A stretch of DNA of 64,000 nt from Candidatus Rhodoferax bjergmarkensis (GCA_016708345.1 JADJFX010000043.1:1-64000), one strand, 5' to 3'; counted from the stretch's first letter, positions 8,801 to 17,723 are shown. A program made the numbers and translations. Notes: a model not told the origin generated them from the sequence alone.

Positions 8801-11557
8801 AGCTTTCAGGCTGTAGGTAATTGCGCCTGCATCTGTGGCGGCGGCGGTGTAGACCGTTTGCCCTGCGCCACTGTTCTCGTTGATAGCCGTGGCGGTGCCT
8901 GCTGCGGGAGCTGCGTCGAATGTGGGGGGCGTGGTGTCGAGCGTGAAGGCCAGCGCCGTGCTGGCGCTGCTGGTGTTACCGGCGGCATCGGTCTGGCGCA
9001 CGGTCACGCTCTTGGCACCGTCACCGCTGACGGTGAAGCTGCTGCCAGTGCCGCTACTCCAGTTGGAACCCGCATCGGTGCTGTATTGCCAAGTGGCTCC
9101 GGTCTCTAGGCCGCTGACGTTGACCAAGCTGTTATTGGTGATGGTGTCGCTGGTGCTGCTGCCTGTATCAACGGCCAAGGTCAGTGCTGGGGCGGCGGCA
9201 GTGGTATCAATAATGATTGCCTTGTTGGCACCAAGGGAATTGGTCGCAGCGGGTGTTGCCAATGTCAAGATCGAATCATTACCAGCGCCGTCTTTGATGG
9301 TGCCACTGTTCAGGGCCAAGGCGGTAGTGCTGAGGTAATCCAGATCGGCACTGGTATCGCCCGCCTGCACGGTGTAGCTGAAGATCAGCGTGTTGGAGCC
9401 CGAACCACTGGCGTAATTGACTATACGATCCGTAGTGCCAGTTTCCAACGTCAGCTGCGGTGTACCGGTAACCGTTACAACTTCACTGAACAGCACGGTC
9501 ACGGCGATCACGTCGCCTGCTTTGTAAGTGCCGTCAGCCGTACTGGATGAAACACTGCTGATCGTCGGGGCAATAGCATCCGACACCCCCGTGGTGAAAT
9601 TAAGCGTTGTGGTGTCGGAAATGCCTGCAAAGGGTGTGCTAGTGCTACTGGTGATCACCCCGCTGGCCATCTGCACATAGTAGGTGGAATTTGGATTGAG
9701 ATCGGCGGTCGGATTAATGGTGACCGTGGCACCACTGATACTGACCTGCGCATCGCCCACGGCAATGGTGCGCGTGTCAGTACCATTACTGATGACAATA
9801 TTGCCGGACCCCGCAGCCACGTTTTCACTGAAGGTAAGCACGATATTGCTGCCAACAGCGACCGCAGTGGCATTGTCAGCCGGGCTGCTGCTGCTCAATC
9901 CAAAAGGTGCCGCAATAGCGCCAAAACTTGGGCTGTCAAAGTAAAAATCGCCGTTCTGATTGTTAATGGCATAGACCTGCAAGGTTGTGATGCCTGTCCA
10001 ATTAAGAATGCTTTCAGTTGAACTGTACGCAGCATCAATATTTACAGGGGAGTACGAAACATTTTTAGACATGCCACTTATCTGAGTACCGCTGGCATCC
10101 AACCCCCGCAAAATGATGATGTCGGTATTTGTCCCCGTGTTAACCCCGTATAAAGTGCCTATATCAAAAGTACCCCCTGCCGTGGCTTTGATATCGACCG
10201 TGTAATGGTAGGTATCTGCGCGAGCTGATTTGAAATAAGTACCCGAAATGCCTGAACTGGAATCATTGGCTGATGGATTGCCCGTGGTGAACACGCTGGC
10301 TGTGGGCAAATTGGCTGATGACTTCCATAGACCACTGGTAGTAGGAAGAGAGAGCGTGATATCCGTGACTGGCACAATAAGTACCCCGCGCCAGCTTGGC
10401 ACACAAATTTCTAGCGATGACGGCATCATGTCCATGTGCGAAGCCTTATCCAACGCCCAACGCCCACCTAAATCAGCATGGCCGACCTTATGGCTGGCGG
10501 CAAATACCTGCAGCCCGGTTGCAATGCTCAGTTGGTTAATAAAGCGATAACCCTCACCGCGAGCTGCAACCTCACAACCATAAATCAGCCACTGACCATC
10601 TTCAACCAGGGCGTTGCTGATGATGTTGAGTTCATCCCCGTAATCCGCCAAATTAGCGCTGCTCAAGGTCGAGTTGCCGATGTGCAATTGCCCTGGCGCA
10701 CCATGAGTGATAAGGTGCAGCGCCTCAATGCCACTGCGCCCAAGCAGCGTGTCGGCAATGCACTTTAGTCCGTCGCGCCCCTCTGGCAGCAAATGCACCT
10801 CTACCCCGCTGGGCAGCCCTGCCAGCAGGGTGGACAGGTCAGGCAAGCTGGCGTCAATAAAGTAAAAAGAAGTAGCCATGATGGCTTGGTTTGCAATGCG
10901 CGACAGGGGATACATAGTCACTACCAGAGGCGTGAGTCCAGCAGCCACATTGGTGGAGTTGTCGGCCGGTGAGAAGCTGGCAATGGCTAGGGAATGGCGC
11001 CAAGCCTGCGCAGTCAGCAAGCTGGCGTTGATGTCACCGCTTGCCGCTTCCAGCACCCAGTCCCCACCCAGCGCAGTCGCGCCAGTCGCGTCACTGGATG
11101 CCGCCACATCCGCCCCGCTGAATTGCGCCAGCTGACCTAGCAGGCTTACCCCCGCGGCACCCTCAGCCACGTTGCAGCCATACAGCAACCAGTCGCCCTG
11201 CGCCGTCAGCGCCCCACCAATCTGCGCCAGAGTGGCGGCTTGCTCTTGCAGGTTGTCGGTGTTCAGCGTCAGCGCGCCCAAATTCAGGCTGCCGCTGCTG
11301 CCGTGGCCTAGCAGGTGAATCGCATCCACACTGCCAGGTGTTTTTTGGGCCAAGTAGTCCACCATTTGCGCCAGGCCGTCGCCCGTGCCGTCCAGTACCA
11401 CCACTTGCACACCGGGGCGTACGCCGGCGGCCAAGGCTTGCCAGTCGGCCACGTTGTTCAGCACAAACGCGATTTCGGTTCGCGCAGGCGCACCCGCCGC
11501 TGGCTGTGCTGCAAAGGGAGCCAAGGTGCTAAGGGGCAAAGGGTTTACGGTTGACAT
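5801..11557 (-). CDS. Giant DUF4347/cadherin-repeat surface protein with choice-of-anchor U end
   Basis: I chose the ATG at 11557 (MSTVNPLPLSTL) because GGAG lies about 8 bases upstream; the frame could start at 11662. The product has about 1918 residues. The order is a DUF4347 domain (about 28-190), a short broken Ig-like start, a second DUF4347 copy (about 230-380), a carbohydrate-module-like region, Big_5/SbsA-type Ig domains, six cadherin-like repeats (each with ENSGAGQ and SFTVVATDAANNASE) and a Gly/Thr-rich stretch. The C-terminus matches the choice-of-anchor U pattern (NGYWKQD, DGGQFDADGKIDGVI, GAAAFMPLS). No conventional signal peptide is seen, so type I or similar secretion is possible. 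Adhesion or biofilm matrix is the likely role, by inference. Confidence 0.8.
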   Translation of the reverse strand: MSTVNPLPLSTLAPFAAQPAAGAPARTEIAFVLNNVADWQALAAGVRPGVQVVVLDGTGDGLAQMVDYLAQKTPGSVDAIHLLGHGSSGSLNLGALTLNTDNLQEQAATLAQIGGALTAQGDWLLYGCNVAEGAAGVSLLGQLAQFSGADVAASSDATGATALGGDWVLEAASGDINASLLTAQAWRHSLAIASFSPADNSTNVAAGLTPLVVTMYPLSRIANQAIMATSFYFIDASLPDLSTLLAGLPSGVEVHLLPEGRDGLKCIADTLLGRSGIEALHLITHGAPGQLHIGNSTLSSANLADYGDELNIISNALVEDGQWLIYGCEVAARGEGYRFINQLSIATGLQVFAASHKVGHADLGGRWALDKASHMDMMPSSLEICVPSWRGVLIVPVTDITLSLPTTSGLWKSSANLPTASVFTTGNPSANDSSSGISGTYFKSARADTYHYTVDIKATAGGTFDIGTLYGVNTGTNTDIIILRGLDASGTQISGMSKNVSYSPVNIDAAYSSTESILNWTGITTLQVYAINNQNGDFYFDSPSFGAIAAPFGLSSSSPADNATAVAVGSNIVLTFSENVAAGSGNIVISNGTDTRTIAVGDAQVSISGATVTINPTADLNPNSTYYVQMASGVITSSTSTPFAGISDTTTLNFTTGVSDAIAPTISSVSSSTADGTYKAGDVIAVTVLFSEVVTVTGTPQLTLETGTTDRIVNYASGSGSNTLIFSYTVQAGDTSADLDYLSTTALALNSGTIKDGAGNDSILTLATPAATNSLGANKAIIIDTTAAAPALTLAVDTGSSTSDTITNNSLVNVSGLETGATWQYSTDAGSNWSSGTGSSFTVSGDGAKSVTVRQTDAAGNTSSASTALAFTLDTTPPTFDAAPAAGTATAINENSGAGQTVYTAAATDAGAITYSLKAATDDVASFSINASTGAVSLTGNPDFEAKPSYSFTVVATDAANNASEKAVTLAINDQDEVAPVFTSAATATAINENSAASQTVYTAAATDTGAISYSLKPGIGDVSLFSINATTGAVTLTASPNFEAKSSYSFTVVATDAGNNFSEKAVTLAINNLDEAAPDITSGATATAINENSGAGQVVYTATSTDAGDTATGSTTYSLKAATGDVAAFSINASTGAVTLTGNPNFEAKPSYSFTVVATDAANNASEKAVTLAINNLDEAAPVITSGTTATAIAENSGAGQVVYTAAATDAGAITYSLKAATDDVSSFSINASTGAVTLTGNPDFETKASYSFTVVATDAANNASEQAVTLAINNLDESAPTITSAASATAINENSGATQVVYTATSTDTGDTATGATTYSLKAATGDVASFSINASTGAVTLTGNPDFETKASYSFTVVATDAANNASEQAVTLAINNLDESAPTITSAASATAINENSGATQVVYTATSTDTGDTATGATTYSLKAATGDVSSFSINASTGAVTLTGNPDFETKASYSFTVVATDAANNASEQAVTLAINNLNEAPSGSVVLQGTNLVGAVLTATNTLTDEDGMGSISYQWRAGGVPITGATGNSFLLGADQIGKTITVVATYTDFGGSVESVVSNESIAVLPTSTVTDTNGITTLVPPTDGVVQVLKPVTGSTVTSVGSANTVVTNPGTSVTLNNIGTGTTTTSGITDSTTLTITGTGTQKVDLSGMKPGQVLTIDNTGTGTVDLSNLPDGVIVKLLGTGPVVLNDNDGASANVENTAPAPTGGTVGDGNGDGTPDALQTNVASVSFLKTDAAQTNPSTAAPVFVSLVADAKDGKIDTADTNTANLSNVRQLDAPANLPVEVKMPLGLIAFSATVGLSNPSTGTPALGVSETFSLYVDPTLEINGYWKQDANKTWVNLASAAFGGQIVTEGGKTRLDFSITDGGQFDADGKIDGVITDPGAAAFMPLSLVGLAPELPAGMTYWF
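7086..8937 (-). repeat. Six tandem cadherin-encoding repeats (294 or 312 bp)
   Basis: Six units of about 98-104 codons lie head to tail in the giant gene. The 312-bp form has a six-residue insert (GDTATG) missing from the 294-bp form. The two units nearest 7100-7720 are almost identical at the base level, which suggests recent duplication or gene conversion. Confidence 0.8.
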
Positions 11558-11799
11558 ACTGAAACTCCAAATAAGGTGCTGACGGGGACAAGGGTGGCAA
11601 GCCTGGTGACGAAGCGGGTGACGTGGTTGGTGATGCAGCAGGCTTAAAGTGATGGTATGCAAGCAATGCCCCTGCGCCTCTCATCAAAGCTTATGAATGC
11701 TGCTCAATACGCACCAAACCTCACCAAACCTCACCAAGCTGCTGCGCTGCAGTGGCGCTGGCCCGGCACTGCGCCCGCTGCCTCTATAGTTGGCAGACC

Positions 11800-12618
11800 A
11801 TGTCCACACCCGATTTGCACCTGATTTTTGTGATTGATGACGACGCCAGCCTGCGCGACGACCTGGTGGACTACCTGTTGGGCGAGGGCTACCGGGCGCT
11901 GGGTTTTGCCAGTTATGAACAATTTGTGCCGGCCAGCGAGTTACTGCAACCCGCACTGGTGGTGCTGGACTTGGGCTTGCCGGGGCTCGATGGCATGGCG
12001 GCGTGCCAACTGCTGCGCCAGCGCTGGCCCCATGTGGGGGTGGTGATGCTGACCAGTCGCAGTGGTGTAGAGCAGCAGCAGGCCGGGCTGCAGGCCGGGG
12101 CCGATGCCTATTTGCTAAAAACCGCCTCTTTGCCCTTGGTGCAGGCCACGGTGGCCAGTGTGCTGCGTCGCCTCACATCTGCCAGCCTTCTTGCAGCCTC
12201 AAATGCCTCACAAAATACCGCCAGTCATGCTTCTGCCAACCCACCCAAGCAGCCCACCACCGACTGGGCGCTGCGTGACGTCGATTTGTGCTTGCTGATC
12301 CCCAACGCTGGGATGACTGTGGTGTCGGTGAATGAATTTCGGTTGGTTCACGCGCTGATGGCCGCACACGGTCAAAGCGTGCCGCGCCCCAAGCTGCTGG
12401 CTTTGGTGGGTAAGAGCGATTCCGTCACCAACCGGCGCAACTTGGACGGGGTGATTAGCCGCATCCGCGCCAAAGTGCGCCAGCAAGCGGGTGCAGACCT
12501 GCCCCTGCGCTCCAGTTATTCCAACGGATATGCGTTTGTGCCGGGCCGCGCGGCGGACACGCCCACCAATTCAGCCGCAGTTACAGCCGCCAAAGCCACG
12601 GGAAGGAGTGCACCCTAA
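11800..12618 (+). CDS. Response regulator, OmpR/winged-helix type
   Basis: The ATG at 11800 (MSTPDLHLIFVIDDDASLR) fits the family better than the upstream in-frame ATG at 11752. The receiver domain shows the acidic pair IDDD, the phospho-acceptor in VVLDLGLPGLDG and the conserved lysine in AYLLKTAS. A linker rich in Ala/Ser/Asn leads to a winged-helix output domain (VNEFRLVHAL, then RRNLDGVISRIRAKV and SYSNGYAFV). The protein should bind DNA when phosphorylated. The likely partner is the sensor kinase at 14238-16216, which runs convergently with an ATPase gene between them. The stop codon TAA falls inside the leader shared by the two DUF1703 genes, so the last residues may come from that insertion. 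Confidence 0.85.
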   Translation: MSTPDLHLIFVIDDDASLRDDLVDYLLGEGYRALGFASYEQFVPASELLQPALVVLDLGLPGLDGMAACQLLRQRWPHVGVVMLTSRSGVEQQQAGLQAGADAYLLKTASLPLVQATVASVLRRLTSASLLAASNASQNTASHASANPPKQPTTDWALRDVDLCLLIPNAGMTVVSVNEFRLVHALMAAHGQSVPRPKLLALVGKSDSVTNRRNLDGVISRIRAKVRQQAGADLPLRSSYSNGYAFVPGRAADTPTNSAAVTAAKATGRSAP

Positions 12619-12627
12619 AATCTGCGG

Positions 12628-14193
12628 ATGACCACGCCCACACTGCTCCGCCGCAAGTTGCCCATTGGCATCCAGACTTTTTCTGAAATTATTGAAGAGG
12701 GCTACTACTACGTTGACAAGAGCGGCATCGCGGTGGATTTGGCGCAGCAAGGTAAATACTACTTTTTGTCTCGGCCTCGGCGGTTTGGCAAGAGCCTGTT
12801 TCTGGACACCTTGCAGGAGCTGTTTGCGGGCAACCAAGCGCTGTTTACCGGCTTGGCCGCTGAGTCCCGATGGGACTGGTCCAAGCAGTACCCGGTGATT
12901 CGTATCAGCTTTGGTGACGGGTTGCTGCGCAGCAGCGCAGAGCTGGACCAACGTATCCGCGAAATACTGCAGGACAACGCACAGCGCCTGGGCGCGGTGT
13001 GTACGCATGAGAGCATTGGCGGGCGTTTTGCCCAATTGATCGCCCAAGCCCACAAAAGCACCGGCCAACGCGCCGTGGTGCTGATAGATGAGTACGACAA
13101 ACCCATTCTGGACAACATAGACAACAGCGCTGTTGCCATAGAAATGCGCGAGGGGCTGAAGAACCTGTATTCCGTGTTGAAAGGGTCTGATGCGCATTTG
13201 AAGTTTGTGTTCATGACCGGTGTGTCCAAGTTCAGCAAGGTAAGCCTGTTCTCGGGGCTGAATAACCTCAAAGACATCACCCTGGACGAACGGTATAGCG
13301 ACATTTGCGGCTACACCGACGTGGATGTGGATACCGTGTTTGCCCCCGAGCTGCCGGGGCTGGACAGAGAGCTGATTCGCCAGTGGTACAACGGCTACAA
13401 CTGGTTAGGCACGCCGGTGTACAACCCGTTTGGCCTGCTGCTGCTGTTTGACACCCGCAAATTCGCGCCCCACTGGTTTGAAACCGGTACCCCCACGTTT
13501 TTGATCAAACTGCTAGTGCAGCGCCAACAGTTCACACCGAACCTGAGCCGCGTGGTGGCGTCTGAGACCCTGTTGGCCACCTTTGATGTGGACAACATCC
13601 CGGTGGAGGCACTGATGTTTCAGGCCGGGTACCTGACGATTGCCAGCGAGCGCCAAATTATGGGCCGACTGGAGCTGACGCTCAAATACCCCAACCTGGA
13701 GGTACAAGCCGCGCTGAACGACAGCCTGCTGCAAAGCCTGACCGGAGCCCAAAATCTGCCGGGGCCGTATATCAGCCGGCTGTATGACTTGCTCATGGCC
13801 AGAAACTTTACCGGGCTCAAAGACTTGTTCCACGCCTTCTACGCCAGCATTGCCAACGACTGGTACCGCAAAAACGAGATGAGCGGCTTTGAGGGCTACT
13901 ACGTGAGCATTTTTTACAGCTACTTTGCCGCGCTGGGGCTGGACATTCGGCTGGAAGACCCCACCAACCAGGGCCGCATCGACATGACGGTGCTGTTTGA
14001 CGCGCAGGTGTTTTTGTTTGAGTTCAAGGTGGTGGAACTGAACCCTGCCGGTGCGCCGTTGCAGCAGATCAAGGATATGCATTACTTTGATAAGTACCGC
14101 AGCCGGGGCGAACCGATTCACCTGATTGGGGTGGAGTTCAGCAAGGCCAGCCGCAATATTGTCGGGTTTGAGGTGGAAACGCTATCAATATAG
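12628..14193 (+). CDS. AAA-ATPase/PD-(D/E)XK nuclease family protein (DUF1703 type), copy 2
   Basis: The product has 521 residues and is a close paralogue of the gene at 3115-4674. The C-terminal halves are almost identical, for example through EMSGFEGYYVSIFYSYFAAL, and the divergence is concentrated around residues 95-145. It keeps the Walker A variant RPRRFGKSLFLD, the DEYDKPIL segment and the nuclease-like MTVLFDAQVFLFEFKVVE. It starts 10 bases after the response-regulator stop and lies between that gene and the convergent kinase, so it looks inserted into a two-component locus. Its 3' end carries the dispersed repeat, as copy 1 does. The function is unknown. Confidence 0.85.
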   Translation: MTTPTLLRRKLPIGIQTFSEIIEEGYYYVDKSGIAVDLAQQGKYYFLSRPRRFGKSLFLDTLQELFAGNQALFTGLAAESRWDWSKQYPVIRISFGDGLLRSSAELDQRIREILQDNAQRLGAVCTHESIGGRFAQLIAQAHKSTGQRAVVLIDEYDKPILDNIDNSAVAIEMREGLKNLYSVLKGSDAHLKFVFMTGVSKFSKVSLFSGLNNLKDITLDERYSDICGYTDVDVDTVFAPELPGLDRELIRQWYNGYNWLGTPVYNPFGLLLLFDTRKFAPHWFETGTPTFLIKLLVQRQQFTPNLSRVVASETLLATFDVDNIPVEALMFQAGYLTIASERQIMGRLELTLKYPNLEVQAALNDSLLQSLTGAQNLPGPYISRLYDLLMARNFTGLKDLFHAFYASIANDWYRKNEMSGFEGYYVSIFYSYFAALGLDIRLEDPTNQGRIDMTVLFDAQVFLFEFKVVELNPAGAPLQQIKDMHYFDKYRSRGEPIHLIGVEFSKASRNIVGFEVETLSI

Positions 14194-14228
14194 GAGCTGC
14201 TTGCGCTTGCTGCATATGCGCAGGAGGC
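14190..14228 (+). repeat. Dispersed palindromic repeat, partial copy
   Basis: It has AGGAGCTGCTTGCGC followed by CATATGCGCAG, directly after the stop codon of the second DUF1703 gene. The arrangement matches the one after copy 1. Confidence 0.55.
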
Positions 14229-14237
14229 AATTTTTAT

Positions 14238-16216
14238 TTAAATACCATCCACACGCTGCGTGGTGGTCGACCGGGCCTGCCCCAGCTCCAATAACCAACA
14301 CACACCCTGGGGCTGGCGGGGCTGGGCCTGCAGGCTGCCGCCGTGGGCTTGGGCGATAGTGGCCACCAGAGAAAGGCCCAGACCAAACCCCGGCTGGTCT
14401 TGGGTGGGGTGGCGCAGCAGGGCAGACTGACCCAGCAGCAGGTATTGCTCGGGCTTGAGGCCGGGGCCTTCGTCTTCTACCCTAAACAACACACTGGCGG
14501 GCTGCACCACCACCTGAATATGGATGGGGCACTGCGGGCCAGCGTACTTCAGGGCGTTGATGAGGATGTTTTCCAAAGACAGCTTGGCCAGCAGCGGGTC
14601 CAGCACCACCGGGGGAGCGTCCTCTGGCCAGCAAATCTGCAGCACGGCCTGTGGGTAGTTGAGTGTGAATTCGGTTTGCACCTGTGCCATCCAGGCCGAC
14701 ACATCCATGCTGACCGGTCGCACCTGGGCCTGTCCCGACTGCAGGGCCGCGTTGTTTAAAAACACCTCTACCAGCTTGCCCGACTCAAACGCCGATGCGC
14801 GAATGTCCGTGATGCGGCGCAGTGTCTTGGGAGGTAGTTTGGCTTCACGCAGCACCATTTCAGCCGAGCGGCCCATGCGGGCCAGGGGGTTGAGCAGTTC
14901 GTGCGCTACAAAGGCCGAAAACGAGCGTATTTGCGCTTTCTGGTCGTCCATTAAGCGCTGGCGGAAAGTGGCCTCACGGCCCTGGCGCTGCATGTCGCGC
15001 ACCGACCAGCTGGTGGCAATCGCCAAAAACAGCACATGCAGCAAGGCGGAGGTATCAAACGCCAGGTTGAACCAAGGCCGGGGGGGATGAAACCCGACGC
15101 ACTCAAAATACACGCCATGGCGGTAGCGACCGTTACACCAAAGGCCAGCACATACAAGCCCAGCTTGCGCCGGAGTTCTGGTTGGCGCATGGTCCACAAC
15201 GCCAAACCGATGCTGGCTAGCCCCAGTACCAACACCCCCATCATCGACACAAAAGCGGCCACGCGGAAAAAAGGCGTGTTGATGCTGGCCAGGCTCAGGC
15301 TGCACACCAGAATGATGCCCGCATAGGCCTTGAACCAATGGGGATGGGTGCGACGCAAATCCAGAATCACCATCCACAACAAACTGCCCGCGGAGGGGAT
15401 CATCAAAATGCCAAAGCCGTGGACCCAATTGGCCCAGGCGTGTGAGCCCAAGGTGGCGTTGAGCAGCAGAGGCTGTTGGGTGCCCAAAAAAATGGTCAGC
15501 AGGCACAGCATGTAAAAGCTGTAGGCCAGTTGAACCGCTTGGCGCAGCACCATTGCCGACACGGCATACAAACCTGCCGACAACAAATACAGGGTTACGA
15601 ACAGGCCGGCGGTAAACAACTCCCGGGGCATGGATTGGGCCAATGCATCGTCATGCACCAAGCGGGCCGAAATGTTGATGGCGCTGGTGGTTTGCACCCG
15701 AACAAGCCAAATTTGGGGCACTGAGTTGTCGGGCAACTGCACCAGGTGGCGCGTGGGGTATATGGACGCAGGCGACGGGCGCACCGAATCGCCCACGGTG
15801 GCATACGGCTGTGGATTGCCTTGGGCGTACACATCCATCTGGTCGATGTAGGGCTCCCCCAGCGCCAGCCAGCGCCGTCCGGTGTTGGCTGCTTGCGCGG
15901 CGGGCACTTCAATACGCAGCCACACCACGCCGGACCGGTGACCGTAGTTGCCACTGCGGGTGTCAGTTTGCCACGGCACGTTGGGCTGCATCATTTCTTG
16001 GGGGGTTAGGGTGCCGAGCTGGTCCCAATGCACACGCCAATCGGTTGAAAGGTCACTGGCCCAGGTCGCACCCGCGCCCAAACAACCCCCAATGCAAAAC
16101 AGCCAGAGTGCCAAGACTCTACCCAGCCTGGCCAAGAGGATGGGGTGTGCGCGCAAGGAGCACGCAGCTTGGGCCGTCGGCACGTTGTGGGCTACGGCCA
16201 AAAAACATGTGTTCAT
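14238..16216 (-). pseudogene. 7TMR-DISM sensor histidine kinase, frameshifted in a C7 tract
   Basis: The 5' part starts at 16216. It has a membrane-targeting stretch (VLALWLFCIGGCLGAGA), a periplasmic 7TMR-DISM sensor domain (SGNYGHRSGVVWLRIEV) and seven transmembrane segments. The 3' part, in another frame, has the H box (FVAHELLNPLARM), N box (ENILINALKYAG) and G boxes (VEDEGPGL, GFGLGLSL), so it is a complete HisKA/HATPase module. The frames meet at a run of seven G on the plus strand (15080-15086). One more C on the coding strand would join them into a protein of about 660 residues. The cause could be a sequencing error, decay or phase variation. The likely partner is the response regulator at 11800. 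Confidence 0.8.
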
Positions 16217-16248
16217 TCTGGAGAATTCACCTCAACGAGATACTTACG

Positions 16249-16452
16249 ATGGTGCGCGTGCGGCACCAATGCGGACGAAGTAGTGTAAGTACCGCCAAAA
16301 CTGAACTCTCGGGTTTGATCGCATCGAACAAGTATTTTGTCCTGCACGCCCCGCGCCAGACCGGCAAGACCAGTCAGCTGATCAACCTGATGCATTTCAT
16401 CAATGGGCAGGGACGGTACCGGGCGCTGTATGAAGCTCCTGCAACTGAGTGA
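16249..16452 (+). pseudogene. Decayed AAA-ATPase fragment (Walker A region)
   Basis: A 67-codon frame contains NKYFVLHAPRQTGKTSQLIN and GRYRALYEAP. This is the N-terminal P-loop region of an AAA-like ATPase family whose members normally run to several hundred residues. It stops abruptly, and the following 120 bases are nearly the same as those after the fragment at 4719-4808. It is most likely a deletion remnant. Confidence 0.65.
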
Positions 16453-16497
16453 ATGAATGAATGACTGGCCGCAGCCCGGCAAAATTCAGTATCAAAA

Positions 16498-16556
16498 TTG
16501 CCATTTGCGCATATAAACAGTGCGCAAGCAGCTACTATTTTTATAGCATTTCGAGC
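16498..16556 (+). repeat. Dispersed palindromic repeat, two facing cores
   Basis: It has CCATTTGCGCATATAAAC then GTGCGCAAGCAGCTACTA and TTTTTATAGCATT. Its right end supplies the last codons and the stop (TAA at 16541-16543 on the minus strand) of the thiolase gene. Confidence 0.75.
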
Positions 16557-17723
16557 GCCACGGCGGTGCCTTCGCCGCCTCCGATGCACAGTGTTGCCAC
16601 ACCCCGCTTGAGGCCACGTGCCTGCAGCGCATACATCAGCGTCACCATGATGCGCGCACCGCTGGCGCCGATCGGGTGACCCAGTGCGCAAGCGCCGCCG
16701 TTGACGTTGACCTTCTCAAACGGCACGCCCAGCTCTTTCATCAGCGCCATGGGCACCACAGCAAAAGCTTCGTTCACTTCCCACAGATCAACTTCGCCCA
16801 CTGCCCAGCCCGCCTTGGCCAGCACCTTTTGCGTGGCACCGACCGGGGCGGTGGCAAACCACTCGGGCTCCTGGGCGTGGGTGGCATGCGCCACGATGCG
16901 GGCCAAGGGTGTGCAGCCCAGGCGGGCGGCGGTGGATGCGGTCATCAGCACCATGGCGGCGGCGCCGTCGTTGATGGACGAGCTGCTGGCGGCGGTGATG
17001 GTGCCGTCCTTCTTGAAGGCGGGTTTGAGCGTGGGGATTTTGTCGAGCTTGGCCTTGCCGGGGCCTTCGTCCACTGAAATCAGCGTGTCGCCCGCACGCC
17101 CCTTGACGGTGACGGGAGCGATTTCGGCCTCGAACGCTCCTGATTTAATAGCTGCTTGCGCACGTTGTACGCTGGCTATGGCGTAATTGTCTTGTTGCTC
17201 ACGGGTAAAGCCGTATTTGGCGGCGCAGTCTTCGCCAAAGGTGCCCATGGAGCGGCCTGCCTCGTAGGCGTCTTCCAGGCCGTCGAGCATCATGTGGTCA
17301 AAAAATGCGCTCGTGGCCGATGCGATAGCCACCGCGCGCCTTGGGCAACAGGTAGGGCGCGTTGGTCATGCTCTCCATGCCGCCGGCCAGCAGCACCTCA
17401 TGACTGCCGGCGAGCAGCATGTCGTGGGCGAACATGGCCGCGCGCATGCCGGAGCCGCACATTTTGGACAGCGTCACCGCACCGGCGCTGTTGGGCAAGC
17501 CGCCTTTGAAACCAGCCTGGCGCGCCGGGGCCTGGCCCTGGCCCGCCATCAGGCAGTTGCCAAACAAAAGCTCCGTCACCAGCTCGGGGGAGACCGCGGC
17601 GCGTTCGATGGCGGCCTTGATGGCAACGCCCCCCAAATCATGGGCGGCAAGGCTGGAAAAATCGCCCTGAAAGCTGCCCATGGGGGTACGGGCGGCACTC
17701 ACTATGACGATGGATTCAGACAT
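16541..17723 (-). pseudogene. Acetyl-CoA C-acetyltransferase (thiolase), single-base frameshift
   Basis: The two frames together make a full thiolase of about 393 residues. The N-terminal part has the nucleophile in SKMCGSGMRA. The C-terminal part has the catalytic His in GGACALGHPIGASGAR and the second Cys in ATLCIGGGEG. The frames break at a run of six A on the plus strand (17300-17305); five would restore GHERIFDHMMLDGLED. The enzyme condenses or cleaves acetoacetyl-CoA, fitting the end of leucine degradation or the start of polyhydroxybutyrate synthesis. It lies 27 bases after aceK in the same orientation. A copy of the dispersed repeat is embedded in the coding sequence. I suspect a homopolymer error, but cannot exclude a true pseudogene. 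Confidence 0.85.
17146..17182 (-). repeat. Dispersed repeat embedded in the thiolase coding sequence
   Basis: The plus strand reads AATAGCTGCTTGCGCACG, a perfect core. On the coding strand it encodes SVQRAQAAIKSG in an amphipathic helix of the thiolase, with no disruption of frame. Confidence 0.7.

Noticed and set aside
7086..8937. Regular repeats that might be taken for a CRISPR array
   Set aside because: The units are about 300 bp, are coding and have no spacers, so they are tandem protein repeats.
12571..13197. A 208-codon minus frame opposite the second DUF1703 gene
   Set aside because: An equivalent shadow exists opposite the first copy, so it is a by-product of the conserved coding strand.
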